This document shows positions 44,455 to 56,379 of a stretch of 64,000 nucleotides of DNA, in pieces (position 1 is the stretch's first letter; every line of letters starts with the position of its first letter). The notes below the pieces were generated by a model. That model saw only the letters and a program-made list of their open reading frames with translations, ran no database searches and was not told the origin of the DNA. Source of the DNA: Capsicum annuum (Eukaryota; Streptophyta; Magnoliopsida; Solanales; Solanaceae); the NCBI RefSeq assembly GCF_002878395.1, contig NC_061119.1:40072119-40136118 (forward strand), written 5' to 3'. A program made the position numbers and the translations under genes.

Positions 44455-44999
44455 TTTGGAATGATAATACAAGGATTAAACTAAATATTGACTTTGTACG
44501 GCAATCTATACATAACAATTGTTGAAAAGTTCTTCTTGTGGATAGGAGATATAGCACTATCAAAGAAAGCTCTTTTTGCTTGGAATAGAGTTCGCTATCC
44601 TGAAGTGGCTGGTGGTTTGAACATATTTGATGTGGTTGTCTAGAATAAAGCTGCAATTAAGAAGTTGTTATGGAGTGTATGTACTAAGAATGATAATTTA
44701 TGGGTGAGATGGATACATTATGAGTATGGGAGGAATAGAAATCAACTTGTGGATAAGTCTAAGTAGGATTCATGGTCATTCAAAAAATCCTTCAAGTTAT
44801 CAAATACTTCCAAACAGCAGGTATTGATATGAATTATGGGGCAAGTATAGAAAAGTTCTCTGCGAAGAAACTCTACATCAAGTTCATAGGACAATTTCCA
44901 GAAGTGCATTGGAAAAAGCTTGTATGCAATAATAGGGCTATCAAGATGGATTTTGTTAAAGTAAAAAGATTTCATAACTAAATTAGAACACTTTTCACT
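44455..44999 (+). pseudogene. LINE ORF2 C-terminal fragment
   Basis: The frame reads EKFFLWIGDIALSKKALFAW, then NRVRYPEVAGGLNIFDVVV, stop, NKAAIKKLLWSVCTKNDNLW and VRWIHYEYG. This is the region after the RT in plant L1-type LINEs, before the zf-RVT finger. It is truncated on both sides. Confidence 0.8.
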
Positions 45000-45062
45000 A
45001 ACGCTAATCAATAAGTATTCACAATTAGTTAACTCCCTCAATAAGTTAGTTAATATTGATAA

Positions 45063-45292
45063 TGTTAGTTAGTTAGTTAGTTAGTTAACGGCTAATTGAT
45101 AGATCACAGTCACTAAAATTCATTATATCTATTCATGTAATGTGGATTTCGACACAGTTTTTCAATGAGAATCAGCTAACACTAGTACTCTACTTCAGCT
45201 CTCTCTGAATTCTTCTTCTTTCTTCCTCTTCTTCTCCTTCCTTTCTTCCTCTGTTAACATTGCTTTCAGACTCTTTATTCAGAATTACAACA
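45063..45292 (+). repeat. 5' LTR of element G
   Basis: It starts TGTTAGTTAG, with about five GTTA units, and ends TTACAACA directly before the primer site. It contains a CT-rich block near 45205-45250. The left boundary is inferred from the TGTT...AACA pairing. Confidence 0.7.
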
Positions 45293-45304
45293 TGGTATCA
45301 GAGC
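45293..45304 (+). other. Primer binding site of element G
   Basis: A perfect initiator-Met site, TGGTATCAGAGC, abuts the LTR. Confidence 0.9.
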
Positions 45305-45449
45305 CCTCAGTCTCTAAGTAGAATAGCAATTAAGAATTGAAGAAATTCTGGGAACTACTTGATGATATGCAAGAGTTCTTGATAAGAAAAATTCTCTGTT
45401 TCTTGCTTCTGTAAATTTGTGAAGCTTACACAAAATAAAGTGAAAAAAT

Positions 45450-45861
45450 ATGGAGTGTACAAATATTTCTATACCAAATCAAGTTCCACCAGCTATGAAT
45501 ATGGAAGGATCACCAAATTCTATTGCAGTTCCACCTGGAAATCCAAACTCTTCTCAGATTCCCGGTATTGATTACAACCATCCCTTATTTATACATTCCT
45601 CTGATGTGAGTGGCATTCAAATCATTTCTTTTCAACTAATTGTAATAGAGAATTATTCTATATGGGCTAAATCTATGCATATAGTTTTGTTGGGTGGGAA
45701 TAAGTTGGGATGTATTGATGGTACTTATGCAAATGAGAAATTTTCTAAAGTTACGTGGAACACTGGGAGAGGGTAAATGCAATAGGTCTATCTTGGATCA
45801 TGAATTCTATTTCAGACAAGCTTCTTGGTGGTATTAAGTATGCTTCTAGTGCACAAGATAT
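45450..45861 (+). pseudogene. Element G gag, first part
   Basis: The ORF from the ATG at 45450 reads NHPLFIHSSDVSGIQIISFQ, VIENYSIWAKSMHIVLLGG and NKLGCIDGTY, the start of a copia gag (Retrotran_gag_3 type). After a frameshift near 45770 it continues LSWIMNSISDKLLGGIKYAS and stops at insertion H. Confidence 0.8.
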
Positions 45862-47003
45862 TGTTGGGTTCGAAATCGAGAGGATGTCATGCGAAAGCTT
45901 TTAGTTTGCAAACCATAAGACGATAAATCAGACAACACATGAAAAATTAAACTAAAAATATATTATTGGATATGGTTTGGCCAAACGGCCTACATATTAA
46001 AAATAAAATTGAAAATCCTAAAACTTATTGGGAGAAATCTCCCCCTAAACAAAAAGACTCTTTATAAACTACATTGTGGATGCTATTGTGTTATGGTATG
46101 AGAAGGGGGTCTTCTATTTATAGATGTTCAAAACCTTTCCTCCAATAAAGAGCTTAGCCAAATATGGAAAAGAATTATATTTTTTCTTTCAGAAAAAGTA
46201 AAAGTAATTATGGTAACTTTTATTTGCTTCTAAGAAAAAGTAAAACTTAAATATAGTAAGAAAATCAGGGCAAAAACCCTAACAAATCTCCCCTTTTTGG
46301 CTTGACTTTCTTCAAAATATTCTTGATCCTCCTCTTCTTGTGCATGATCTTCGTTCTTCATATATATATTCTTCATATATCACTGTTGTTTGGCATGTTT
46401 AAAAATGGAGCTTTTGTGGTTAAAAAATATATTAGCCATTTTCGGATTAAAAATATTGGAGTCCTTTTGCAGGGTTAAAAGTGAGTTTTATTTTCAAATA
46501 TATGACAGCAGGATTGTTGAAAATATAATTGACAATTATCTCCACATGTAACTTTTGGACATATATCTTCATTATCATCAAATTGGTTGCAGCTTGATTT
46601 TGAAACCGCTTTGAACCATAAGCTCTGATACCACTTGTTGAGTTCGAAATCGAGAGGTCGTCATGCGGAAACTTTTAGTTTGCAAACCATAAGACGATAA
46701 ATCAGGCGACACATGAAAAATTAAACTAAAAATATATTACTGGGTATGGTTTGACCAAACGACCTACATATTAAAAATAAAATTGAAAATCGACTCTTTA
46801 AAGAGTATAGTGTGGATGCTATTATGTTATGGTATGAGAAGGGGCATCTTCTATTTATAGACGTCCAAAACCTTTCCTCCAAAAAAAAAAGTTAGTCAAA
46901 TATGGAAAAGAATTATATTTTTTCTTTCAAGAAAAGTAAAAGTAATTATGGTGACTTTTATTTTCCTTATAAGAAAAAGGAAAACTTAAATAAAACCCTA
47001 ACA
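45862..47003 (-). mobile_element. Element H: TRIM-like miniature LTR element
   Basis: Two LTRs (45862-46284, 423 bp; 46636-47003, 368 bp; TGTTGGG or TGTTGAG to CCTAACA on the plus strand) enclose only 351 bp of non-coding DNA. On the minus strand a perfect initiator-Met primer site (46622-46633) abuts the right LTR and a purine tract (46286-46298, AAAAAGGGGAGAT) abuts the left one. The target duplication is perfect, gatat (45857-45861 and 47004-47008). Confidence 0.9.
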
Positions 47004-48230
47004 GATATTTGGAGAGAGATGGAAAGGTTTAATAAGTTTGATGGTTCTAAGGTCTATAATGTTCATACGGAGATTGCTACTCTTATGCAAGGCTATCTGT
47101 TTCTGTATATTTTTCAAAACTACTGTGATTGTGATAATTCCAAGTATTTTATGTTGCATTTGCAGAAACTAAAAATATTTTAGTTCTTGATGGGATTAAA
47201 TGACAACTTTGGACAAGCCAGGGGTCAGATTCTTATTATAAGCCCTTTAACATCAGTAAACAAGGCTTACACCACGATTCTTGGTGATGAGATATAGAAA
47301 TATGTGGCTTCCACAATTGGTATCTTAGGTCCTAGTGCTAATATTATAAGCTTTGATACCGTTGTGCATACTAGAGGTTATAAAGGTTCCAGTTCTTATC
47401 ATCAGGGTGGTAATAGTGGGGTCATTTTTCATTGAAGTGGTAGTTCTAACAATAATGTTGCTACTGGTTATCAGAAGTATAAAAGAAACTTGAACCTAGT
47501 GTGTGATTATTAGAAAAGAAACTTGAACCTAGTGTGTGATTATTGTAAGTGCAAAGGACACACTAAAGATGCATGCTACAAATTGGAAGGCTACCCGAAT
47601 GAATTCAAGTCAAAGAAAAAGATGGAGGCATCTCATGGTCATGCTGCATACAATATGTCCACAGAACCACTCAATGAGATGCCTAGCATCTCAACCTATG
47701 CGCATGATCAGAACACGAATGGTATAAGGCATCAAGTTCAAGAACAACTCGGTGGTGAAATGTCTGGACCTGCTATCTATAATGGTCAACATTTTGGATA
47801 GAATATAGGATATTCTATTCCTTTTACAAGAAGCCAATAAGAACAAACGGTGTGAATGTTTCATTGGAATTATCTTTAGTCTACTGATTCAGGGCTTGCA
47901 AATGATGGCAATGCTAAGGCTAATGCAAGCACTGCAGGTGTTGAAAAAACTCTATCCTTATTAGCACGTAGTGCACCTGAATGGATCATAGATACTGGTA
48001 CCACAAACCATATGATTTCTAATCTTTATGTATTAGACAAAATTACTATTAAAAAGATAAAAATACCTAATGGTAATATCTCTAATGTTACACATAGTGG
48101 AAATAGCTCAATATCAAGTAGGAGCACAATTTAAAATGTGTTTTATGTCTTAATCCAAATATAATCTACTCTCAATAGCAAAGCTAAACAAAGAATTATA
48201 ATATGTTGCTTCCCTGACTTTGTCTTTTCA
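47004..48230 (+). pseudogene. Element G gag (rest) and protease
   Basis: Gag resumes DIWREMERFNKFDGSKVYNV, then HTEIATLMQG. The knuckle is CDYCKCKGHTKDACYKLEGYP-like at 47530-47595. The protease site is EWIIDTGTTNHMISN (about 47975-48020), with Thr in place of the usual Ser. A 31-bp segment (AAAAGAAACTTGAACC...) is duplicated with 33-bp spacing (47481-47544), placing a stop before the knuckle. Confidence 0.8.
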
Positions 48231-48989
48231 GGATTTCTTCACTAGAAAGGTGAAAGAGATTGATAACTTAGATGATGGATGATTATACATGCTTACGAAC
48301 CAACTTAAAATTATAAGGGAAAGAGAAGGACTAATCACTAGTTTTGCTTCTCCAAATTCAGAAGTTGTGAAGATGGATTTCACTTTATGGCATAGGATTT
48401 GGACATAGTCCATCTATAGATTTATATAGATTATTTCCTAGTAGTCTTCAAATAATAAATGAATCTATTATAGCTGCACAGTTTATCCCTATGCTAAACA
48501 AGCTAGAATTCTATTTCCATCCAGTAGTATTAAGACTCAAGCAATACTGGATATATGGGGGCCTTATCAAAACTCCTACTTGTGATGGAAATAGAATTTT
48601 CTCATTATGATTGATGATTTCTTAGGACTTAGTTGTTTTTGCTTAAGAAAAATTGGATGTGCCCGTAGTCTTAAAACAATTTCTTGTGAATATACAGACT
48701 CAGTTTAATAAAATAGTCAAGATCATAAGATTTGACAATGAGACAATTTACAAACAACTTATGTCAAAGATATGCTCAATCAGCTAGGTATAATTCATCA
48801 AAAATCGTGTGTTTATACCCCTCAGCAAAATGGTGTTATTGAGAGAAAGAACATACACATCTTAGAAAGTTCAAGAGCTATAAGATTACAAGCACATAGT
48901 TTTGGGGACATTGTGTTCTAGCCGCAGCTTATCTAATCAATAGATTACCTAGTGTAGTTTTAAACAATAAATCTCCCAATGAGGTACTC
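48231..48989 (+). pseudogene. Element G integrase, first part
   Basis: Broken frames show the pre-integrase region, then a decayed rve core with QSCVYTPQQNGVIERKNIHI-like text (about 48800-48860) and [18 protein letters not shown] ending at insertion N. The second catalytic Asp region (IIRFDNET) is readable near 48725. Confidence 0.7.
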
Positions 48990-51161
48990 TGACATGACCC
49001 GAATAGGGCCTAGTTGTGTCGGGTATCTTAGGTCCAACCAGGACCGAAGACCACCCCCAATACCCAACCATTAATTGCCTATACCCCATATCGTGTGAAT
49101 TCCGAACATATAACAAGGTAAGATAATATTAAATTAAAGACATGACAATAAGTCTAAAATCAAAATAGAAATCCACAATCAATTAACCATTCATTACCAA
49201 TCCTAATGCAAATACCAATACCAATGCTAACACTAATGCCGACACTACAATGCTCATAGTAGTCCAACAAAGCCTCTAACCAGAATCAAAGAATATCCAG
49301 TCAGGACATGCCCCCAACCATAGCCAAAACCAAAACCAAAGAAATAAAAATAATATAAAGAAGTTCATAGCATGAAATAAGGTCTTTCAGAGTATAGAAG
49401 CTCACCACTTCAGTTTGACTCAAAAGATATCCCTAAATCACCAAGTCACTGAGCAGGAGGAGTGAAAGTATGGCCGGTTCCTGAATCACGTGGGAATACA
49501 GCGGCCGAAGATGGTTAGCGGAGTAAATGCTAGCATATAACTCAGATATAAAGATAAAACAATGCCATCAATTCAAAATCAAGCCAAATAAATCACATAT
49601 ATACATATATACATATATACCGTTCTAGGATAGGAAACAAGTTTTAGCATGCATTTAAATCTTTGACCTGGGTTGTGCATCTTTACCGTTATAAGTCTAC
49701 CCACGGGCTATATGGGTCCAGTGTTACCCCCTGAACGGGCCTCAGACCGTGTAGTCACATAAACCGGAGATATCATAGATGGTTGGGGATTCCCTTGTAC
49801 CCTTCGCCCTCTATGATACATATATATGTGTATAGACTTAGGGGATCCCGTGTACCCCACAAGCATATGGTCACCAAGACCAACCCTCATGTCGGCAAAC
49901 ATAAGTTTCCAGTGTCCGTCCTTCGGAGTCACACCTTCACAGCTAGCTATCACAACTCCCATTATTGCTTAATTAAAACATTTAACACATAACCAAACCA
50001 CCAATTCCAGGAGTCAATTATTAAGGCATTATTAAGTGGTATCGTCATACTGACTATAGCTTGCAAGCAGTGTCACTAGCCAACACTTAGGGGATTCTCA
50101 TGTACCCCACAAGGTTTTCAAAACCATCCGTAATCATTTAACCATTTATACCATGCATTAGTTTCAAGAAATAAGTCAAACCAAATACTTTGGATCATAA
50201 CTACTTCAAAAGTCATAAGTTTAGAGAAAGTTACCATTATCAAGTTCCACCACCATATCCATGCACCCACATGTTCAAAAACATAATTAAACATGGAAAA
50301 CTATAATTAAACCATAGAAAAACATCACTCAACATTAAGCATTCAAAAAACCCCAACTTTTATTTCAAAACCAAAACAATACCATGAAAGTCATACATTA
50401 AAACATATGTTTTAAATAAAATAACAATGAGGGAGGAGTAACATGCCTGAAATACTGAGAAATTTGGAAGAGATTTCACCCCTAGAACCCTAGCCTTAGA
50501 TTGAATACAGAGCTTGAAAGAGAATTTGGGAGTGTTTTATTGGGAATGATATGTTGATGAAGTCCCAAGGAAGGTTTTAAGTCATGGTATCAAAGGGACT
50601 TAAAGCGGGAAATATCCAGAATACCCTCAGCTTAAAAGCTGTAAAAAACCATCTTTGGTTACGAGTCAACCCATTGACTCGTCACCATATCATACGACTC
50701 ATAGCCTTGAGTAGTATCCCTAGACAGTGTATTTGACACCCATACACTGTCCACCTTATGACTTCATGATCCCACATATACCTAACCCAATGACTCATAG
50801 GGTCTAATTGTAACCAATACAGAACCCAAATAGGTCAGACACTGGGCAACCTACGACTTTACCTCATGACTCGTAACCTGTCCTCATGGCTCCTAGTGAG
50901 CCACTTATACTCAGAGCAAAGTCAAGCCACTAAGTACTGATTTGGTTAATGTTTGTCCTAATGACTCATCACCACCCTTAACAACTCGTCACACCAAGTC
51001 ATAACCAAGATAGAAAACCCAACCACCATATACTGGACACCCTACGACTAAGGTCATTTGACCCGTCAAGACATCATACTACTCGTATGGTCAAGTCGTA
51101 ATCAAGGCAGTGAGCTCAAAGCTCAGGAAATTTCCAAAGGCCAAAAATCTAGGGTGTTTCA
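48990..51161 (-). repeat. Solo LTR N inserted in integrase of element G
   Basis: The 2172-bp segment runs TGAAACACCC to GGGTCATGTCA on the minus strand. It is flanked by a perfect 5-bp duplication, tactc (48985-48989 and 51162-51166). The integrase frame continues across it (PNEVL, then SLIESLPLIILRVIGC). It has no second LTR or coding domain. An array of ACGACTC/GAGTCGT motifs lies at about 50660-51110, as in B, but the rest of N and B does not align well by eye. Confidence 0.9.
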
Positions 51162-51166
51162 TACTC

Positions 51167-52990
51167 CTTGATAGAAAGCCTTCCATTGATCATCTAAGAG
51201 TCATAGGTTGTTTACATTTTGCTAAGGATCTAACTTAATCTGACAAGTCAAAGTCTAGATCTAAATTTATTATGCATATGGGATATTCAAAAGTCTACAA
51301 ATGGATACATACTTTCTAATTAACATACTTAGTAAATAGGGATGTGATATTCAAAGAAGATATCTTTTCATTTTCCATGAAAACTTCTACTAACTTTTAT
51401 TTTTTTTTAAGAATACTAACAACTGCTCAGAAGATTGGCCAAACCAGACCTTTATTCCTTTTTATTATCACCTCAGTAGAGAAAATTCTAACACATTAAC
51501 TGAGCCTTAGATAGTAACATTAGTTGAGGAGGCTCTATTGTTTACACCTTAATAATAAGAGGTTATTGAGGCTATAGCACAATAACCAGTTGCTGCACCA
51601 TAGCCACCAACTTAATCTAGAAATCTTCTTGAGAAAAATAGCCACCTATTTTGCTAAAGGATTTTGTGTCTCTCAAGATACACAAAGATTCTTTACATAA
51701 CCTTGATAAGTATATGTCTTATGTAGGTATTTCTATCAATAATCAATCTTACATTACTAATTTTTCTTCTATTACAAAACCTACTACCTATCATGAAGCT
51801 ACTAGAGATCAAGATGGATTCATGCAAGGTAAGAGGAGATCACAGCTCTAGAAAACAACAAGATATAAAAAGTTGTTCCTCTACCTGAAAGTCCACATAG
51901 GGTGTAAGTGTGTATATAAGGTAAAGTTCAAAGACAATGGAGAGGTATAAAGGTTTAAGGCTAGCTTGTAGCAAAAGTTTAAGTCAAAAAGAGGTAATTG
52001 ACTTATAAAAGTCATTTTCCCAAATGATTAACATAGAAACTGTAAGAACTATATTCTCTTTGTTTGGGATATACATCAAATGGATGTATACAATGTCTTT
52101 CTTCAAGTTGATCTCAATGATGAGATATACATACAACTTCCATCAGGTTTTCACTAGACAAAGAGATAATCTGGTATGCATACTAATGAAATCTTTGTAT
52201 GGATTAAAGTAAAAACCAAGACAATGGAATATTAAGTTGATAGAAGCATTATCTAAGTTTGGTTTTATTCAAATTCAGTATGATCACTCTCTATTTATCA
52301 AGAAGGGATCACTTTAATCTTAGTGTATGTTGATGACATGTTCATTACTGGATATGGTTTAGAATTGATACAAGAAACTAAGAATGCTTTGCAGAATGAT
52401 TTTAAGATGAAGGACTTGGGTGAACTTAAGTATTTTCTAGGATTTGAGTTTGCTAGATCAAGCTTAGGAATTACTATGCATCGGTGCTTTGGAATTAATC
52501 TTAGAGACGGGATTAGCAGGTGGAAAACTTATTGTTACACCAGTTACACAAACACAGAGCAAACTATAATTAAATATGATATAGTTATAAAAGGTAAATG
52601 CAGTTCAAAAAAAGATCCACCAGCTGATCAATGTGTTTATCCAAGGTTAATAAGAAAACTTTGTATCCAACAGTTACTGGACCTAACATATTATTTATTG
52701 TACAAAAACTAAGTCAATCCTTGCAATCACCTAAGGTATATCACAAGGATCCTACTTTAAGGATTATGAGGTATATTAAGCAACAACATAGACAAGGTCT
52801 ACTACTAACAAACAACTACAAAAATGAGATTACTCTATTTTATAATGCAGCTTCTCCAAACACTAGGAGATAAGTCATTAGTTATATGATAAAGTTTAGA
52901 TATTCTCTTATATCTTGCAAATCAAATAAATCGGTTGTCTCATAAAGCTCTGCAATTTGATACAGTTTAGATTAGCTCCAAGTTGTTTAC
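51167..52990 (+). pseudogene. Element G integrase end, reverse transcriptase and partial RNase H
   Basis: The integrase tail reads RVIGCLHFAKDL. The RT is readable in pieces: KSLYGLK at 52190, then an open stretch with MYVDDMFITGYGLELIQETK (intact YVDD, 52326-52337) and NDFKMKDLGELKYFLGFEF. RNase H begins PNILFIVQKLSQSLQSP and fades by about 52990. Many frameshifts are present. Confidence 0.75.
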
Positions 52991-53039
52991 TAGAAGTTAA
53001 GCTCGGGAGCTCCAAAGGGTCTAAGGATTATTCATAAAG

Positions 53040-54715
53040 CGGGAGGTACTTGAAGAACTCTTCTTACCATTAAGAGGGTGTCATGTGTTAATAATCACAC
53101 TCACATTAGGTCAAGGATAGATGGAGGAGCCAAGGGAATGCAAAATAGGGATAAAAAGCCCCTTGAAAAGGATATGCACCCAAGATACTTTGGATTCGCC
53201 TTTGATCTGCTCTAGCATTTCAAGAGCAGGTCAAAACAGCCCCTAGTGGTTCTTTTCTTGCAATTGGGTCATTTTTGGGACCTAATTGTGTAATAATTAA
53301 TCTTAACTATAAATACATAGGAGCTAGCTTAATTTCTTAGTTTTACTTGATTATTGATGATTGTTTCTCCTTTGAGAGAGAGTATTGGTAAACTTGTGTT
53401 GAATCTTGATTTAGAAACGTTGGTTTTTAGGGCATTCATCTCCCTCTTGGTCACCGTAGGAATTAGGTGTATGAATTAGATTGAAGTTGAGGGCATTAGA
53501 GTTTGACATACTCTTTTATTTTTAATTACTTCTTTTTCTTGTGTCTAATTATCTATCTTATCCATTATCTTTTATTTTCGTATCGCCTTTAGTTTTCATA
53601 GTTTGATTCCATATCATTTGTTATTAGAGTCGAGCTTAATTTCATTCCTACATAGTCAATCTTGGGTCTAGTCATCTTGAAAAATTAAAAATCACAAAAA
53701 AATATTACTATTCACATTTTAGGTCTTAGGTCACATTTTGAGTTTTTGATTTTTGATATTTCTTGTGTTTCTAATGTTATATTTTCATTCTCTAATACTA
53801 TTAGAGTCCAAATATCAAATTCGAGCTAAGTCGGAGTTATATTAAGCCTTATACTATCATTGAAAGTTTGGGCTCGAAGAAGAAGTGTAAAGAGGGTTGC
53901 GAGGAATTTAAGCAAGATAATGTATGGAATGAGTTTAGAATGTTTAAAGGTGCATAGATTCAAATTTTTAACTCATTCCGAGATAAGGTGAAGAAGTGAT
54001 GTTCTTGGTGTTCTTGAAAAAATTGTTATCTTCATCTTGAAAGTTCATCCAAAAGTAAGTGTTTGATCCAAAAAGAAGGAAGAAAAAAGTGAAAAGGTGT
54101 TTGTACTAGAGCATCTCCAAAGGATTCCAAGCATATTCCAATAGAAGAGTGCAAAGGAGACCAATCAAGGGGCATTTTCAGCCTTTTTAGCAAGCAAGGG
54201 TGGCCAACTTGCTCTTGACCTATGCCCAAGGTGTGCTACAACTGCTCCCTCCCTGTTGTCGCACCTCAAGGCAGTGTCTAAGGCTCCTCCTTTGCCCAGC
54301 CTATGCTGAACATGCATTGGGGTTGCTGTCAAATCTCAAGGCAGTGAGCAGCCTTCCCCTCCTGTGCTGGAAGTGTTGTTGACCTGCGCCCAAGGTGTGT
54401 AATACCTACCAAACGTAAATCAAGCCTCTCCAACATCAAATTTAAGTTTCACATGCATTGTAACACTCCTAAACTCTAATTTTCTTAGGTTTGATTCCTT
54501 AGTTTCACTTCTTAATTCCTAAATTTATCTTTTGATTCTTAAACCACTTAACAAGTAGTAATTTACCTACTAAGTTGGTTGATTGTTTCTTGAGTCTGAA
54601 TTTTTTCATTGTCCAATTTATTTCAAGCATTTCTCTTTTTTATGTCGTTGTTAGTTCTTGATACAAGTCCTTACATCTTTAATTTAGTCATTAAAACAAG
54701 AATCCAACCCAATCA
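53040..54715 (+). mobile_element. Element J: truncated member of the C/E family
   Basis: The LTR part (53040-53616) aligns with the LTR of C from its 'gaggtgcttgatgactcc' point onward and ends ATATCA. A primer-like TTTGTTATTAGAGTCGAGC follows (53617-53635). The leader (to about 54715) aligns with 6600-7780 of C. The start of the LTR and everything after the leader are missing. No coding part remains. Confidence 0.75.
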
Positions 54716-54915
54716 ATGATGTGTGAGCAGATGCTAACACATTTGAGGCTTTTAACTGAGAATAATTGCACTGTCTTAAGAAACTTTTGTTGTTTTTGAT
54801 TATTTTCTCTTTGATATTACAGTAAAATTCAAGATCCAAGAGAACCAGCAATAATGGAAGTAAAAGAGTTAATTTCTGAGCAAGTAGAGAGGGAAGTATA
54901 GCTGATGACTTGTCT

Positions 54916-55350
54916 GATAAGTCATCAGCATTGTGATAAGCTATCAGAGTTACCGTTAGCCTTAGACAGAGAATGGGATTCAGCTGGAAGAAGTAAGACA
55001 ACCTGTGATAAGCCATCAGGCTCGTCGTTAGTCTTAGGCAGGGAATGGGACTTGAAGTGAAGAAGCGACGACAATTCTGATAAGTCGTCAACTTTGTGAT
55101 AAGTTATAAAAATCATCATCAGCTGTAAACAGTGTGAGGTAGTGGGAGCAGAAGTGTGACGACATTCCCTGATAAGCCGTCAGGAATACCATCATCCCAA
55201 GGAAGAAATCATGAAAGTGGAAGACGACCTGACGATAATTCTGATAAGTCGTCAGACTCCTCATAAGCCATCAGAGTGTCATCGTCATCCTAAGCCAGAA
55301 ATTATCAAACTTGAAGAAGAAGCTAATGATATTTCTGATAATTTGTGAGA
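54916..55350 (+). repeat. Degenerate tandem array with GATAAGYCRTCAG cores
   Basis: Five to six units of about 70-95 bp begin near 54916, 55008, 55078, 55171, 55242 and 55336 with GATAAGTCRTCAG or a variant. Some units hold a second GATAAG phrase, and most include a purine-rich stretch with GAAG. A perfect 11-bp inverted repeat (GCTGATGACTT, arms 54901-54911 and 54919-54929) opens the array. Confidence 0.75.
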
Positions 55351-55432
55351 CTCTTGATGAGGCATCACACTTCGTCGTCACCTGTGCGAGAAAAGATCTG
55401 TAATCTGTGATTTGTTTCCATAATTAGCCTGA

Positions 55433-55442
55433 AGTATTTAAG
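55433..55442 (+). promoter_or_regulatory. Putative TATA element in segment K
   Basis: GTATTTAAGG lies about 80 bp after the array and before a pyrimidine-rich stretch (TTTTCTCTCTAGCTTTCTC), as in LTR promoters. Confidence 0.35.
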
Positions 55443-55888
55443 GCATAATTTAGGGTTTTTCTGAGCATTTTGAACTTCACGTTTTCATCAAGTTTTCTCT
55501 CTAGCTTTCTCTGCAACATTACACTTTACTTTTGGAGAAATTATTATTACTTTTTTGGGGATTTTCTACTGTGATTTAGAAGGAGAAACACTTGTAGATA
55601 TTCATCATTCTGTAAGTTATCATCTATCAAACTATGAATACAATTGGTGTTGTTGCTTTCTACGTTATGAGTTGCTAATTCCTTTAACCCGAGTTGTGGG
55701 ACTTATGGTTTTGATTTTGTAAAATAACTAGGTGTTCAAGATTCTAAAGTTAATAGGAACTCCTTGGTAATTCTTATGCTTTACATATTATCTATTGGTT
55801 ACAAATGATAGGTCATTCCTACTAGTGATTTGCTTGAAGTAAGAAATCAACCCTAGTAGGAAGTGAATTACCAATAGGGACTTCACTG

Positions 55889-56151
55889 GAAATCGACAAT
55901 CATCATTTATACTGGATCCGCGATGCACTAAGGGTTAAAATGACGGTGTTCAATGACTGAAACTTAAAATTTCCATAATTTTTTACCTCGGTTATTGGAT
56001 TTAGGCGAATTTTATATCGTTGGAAAGCTAATTCAATTTCCTATGCAATGGCAGGCTCTAAACTGGAAAATAATAAGTGTTTCAAAAATGCTATGTACAA
56101 ATGCTCATGTATAGGTACTTAGATTATGTTAGGAAAATACGGGGTATTACA
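55889..56151 (-). repeat. Partial 3' LTR of element L
   Basis: It starts TGTAATACCCC at 56151 on the minus strand and aligns with 61695-61954. Only the first 263 bp remain. Confidence 0.88.
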
Positions 56152-56166
56152 ATATCTCCCCCTTGG
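56152..56166 (-). other. Polypurine tract of element L
   Basis: The minus strand reads CCAAGGGGGAGATAT before the 3' LTR, the same as in D and close to A. Confidence 0.8.
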
Positions 56167-56379
56167 GTTCATTCATCCTCGAATGAAACTGGTTAAGCTG
56201 AGGAAACTGATGGACTAAGCTTATATAGTGAACATGTATATTTGATGTATGGAATGCATGACTGAACTAATTCATGAATGCTCGACTAACATGAACATGA
56301 TGTGCAACTGGAACTGAGCATGATAGAGAGAAATCTTAAGAAGTTTAGTACCTTATACTGAATCTGGATTCGCAGAGAA

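Larger units (their letters stand above)
45063..52990 (+). mobile_element. Element G: Ty1/copia retrotransposon, old, 3'-truncated, with two nested insertions
   Basis: A short 5' LTR and perfect primer site are followed by gag, protease, integrase, RT and the start of RNase H. No 3' LTR was found before element J begins near 53040. H is inserted in gag and N in integrase. Removing each with one target copy restores the order of the coding region. Without them it is about 4.6 kb. Confidence 0.85.
54721..55888 (+). repeat. Segment K: LTR-like, unclassified, with GATAAG repeat array
   Basis: It is non-coding and lies between truncated J and truncated L. The order (repeat array, then a TATA-like GTATTTAAGG, then a pyrimidine-rich leader) resembles a plant LTR or promoter region. 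No matching copy is in the window, and target duplications cannot be tested because both neighbours are truncated. Confidence 0.45.

Noticed and set aside
45063..45090. GTTA microsatellite as an independent feature
   Set aside because: It is the start of the G LTR and too short to treat separately.
54916..55350. CRISPR-like array
   Set aside because: The repeats are degenerate, vary in spacing and belong to a plant nuclear context. This is an imperfect tandem array.
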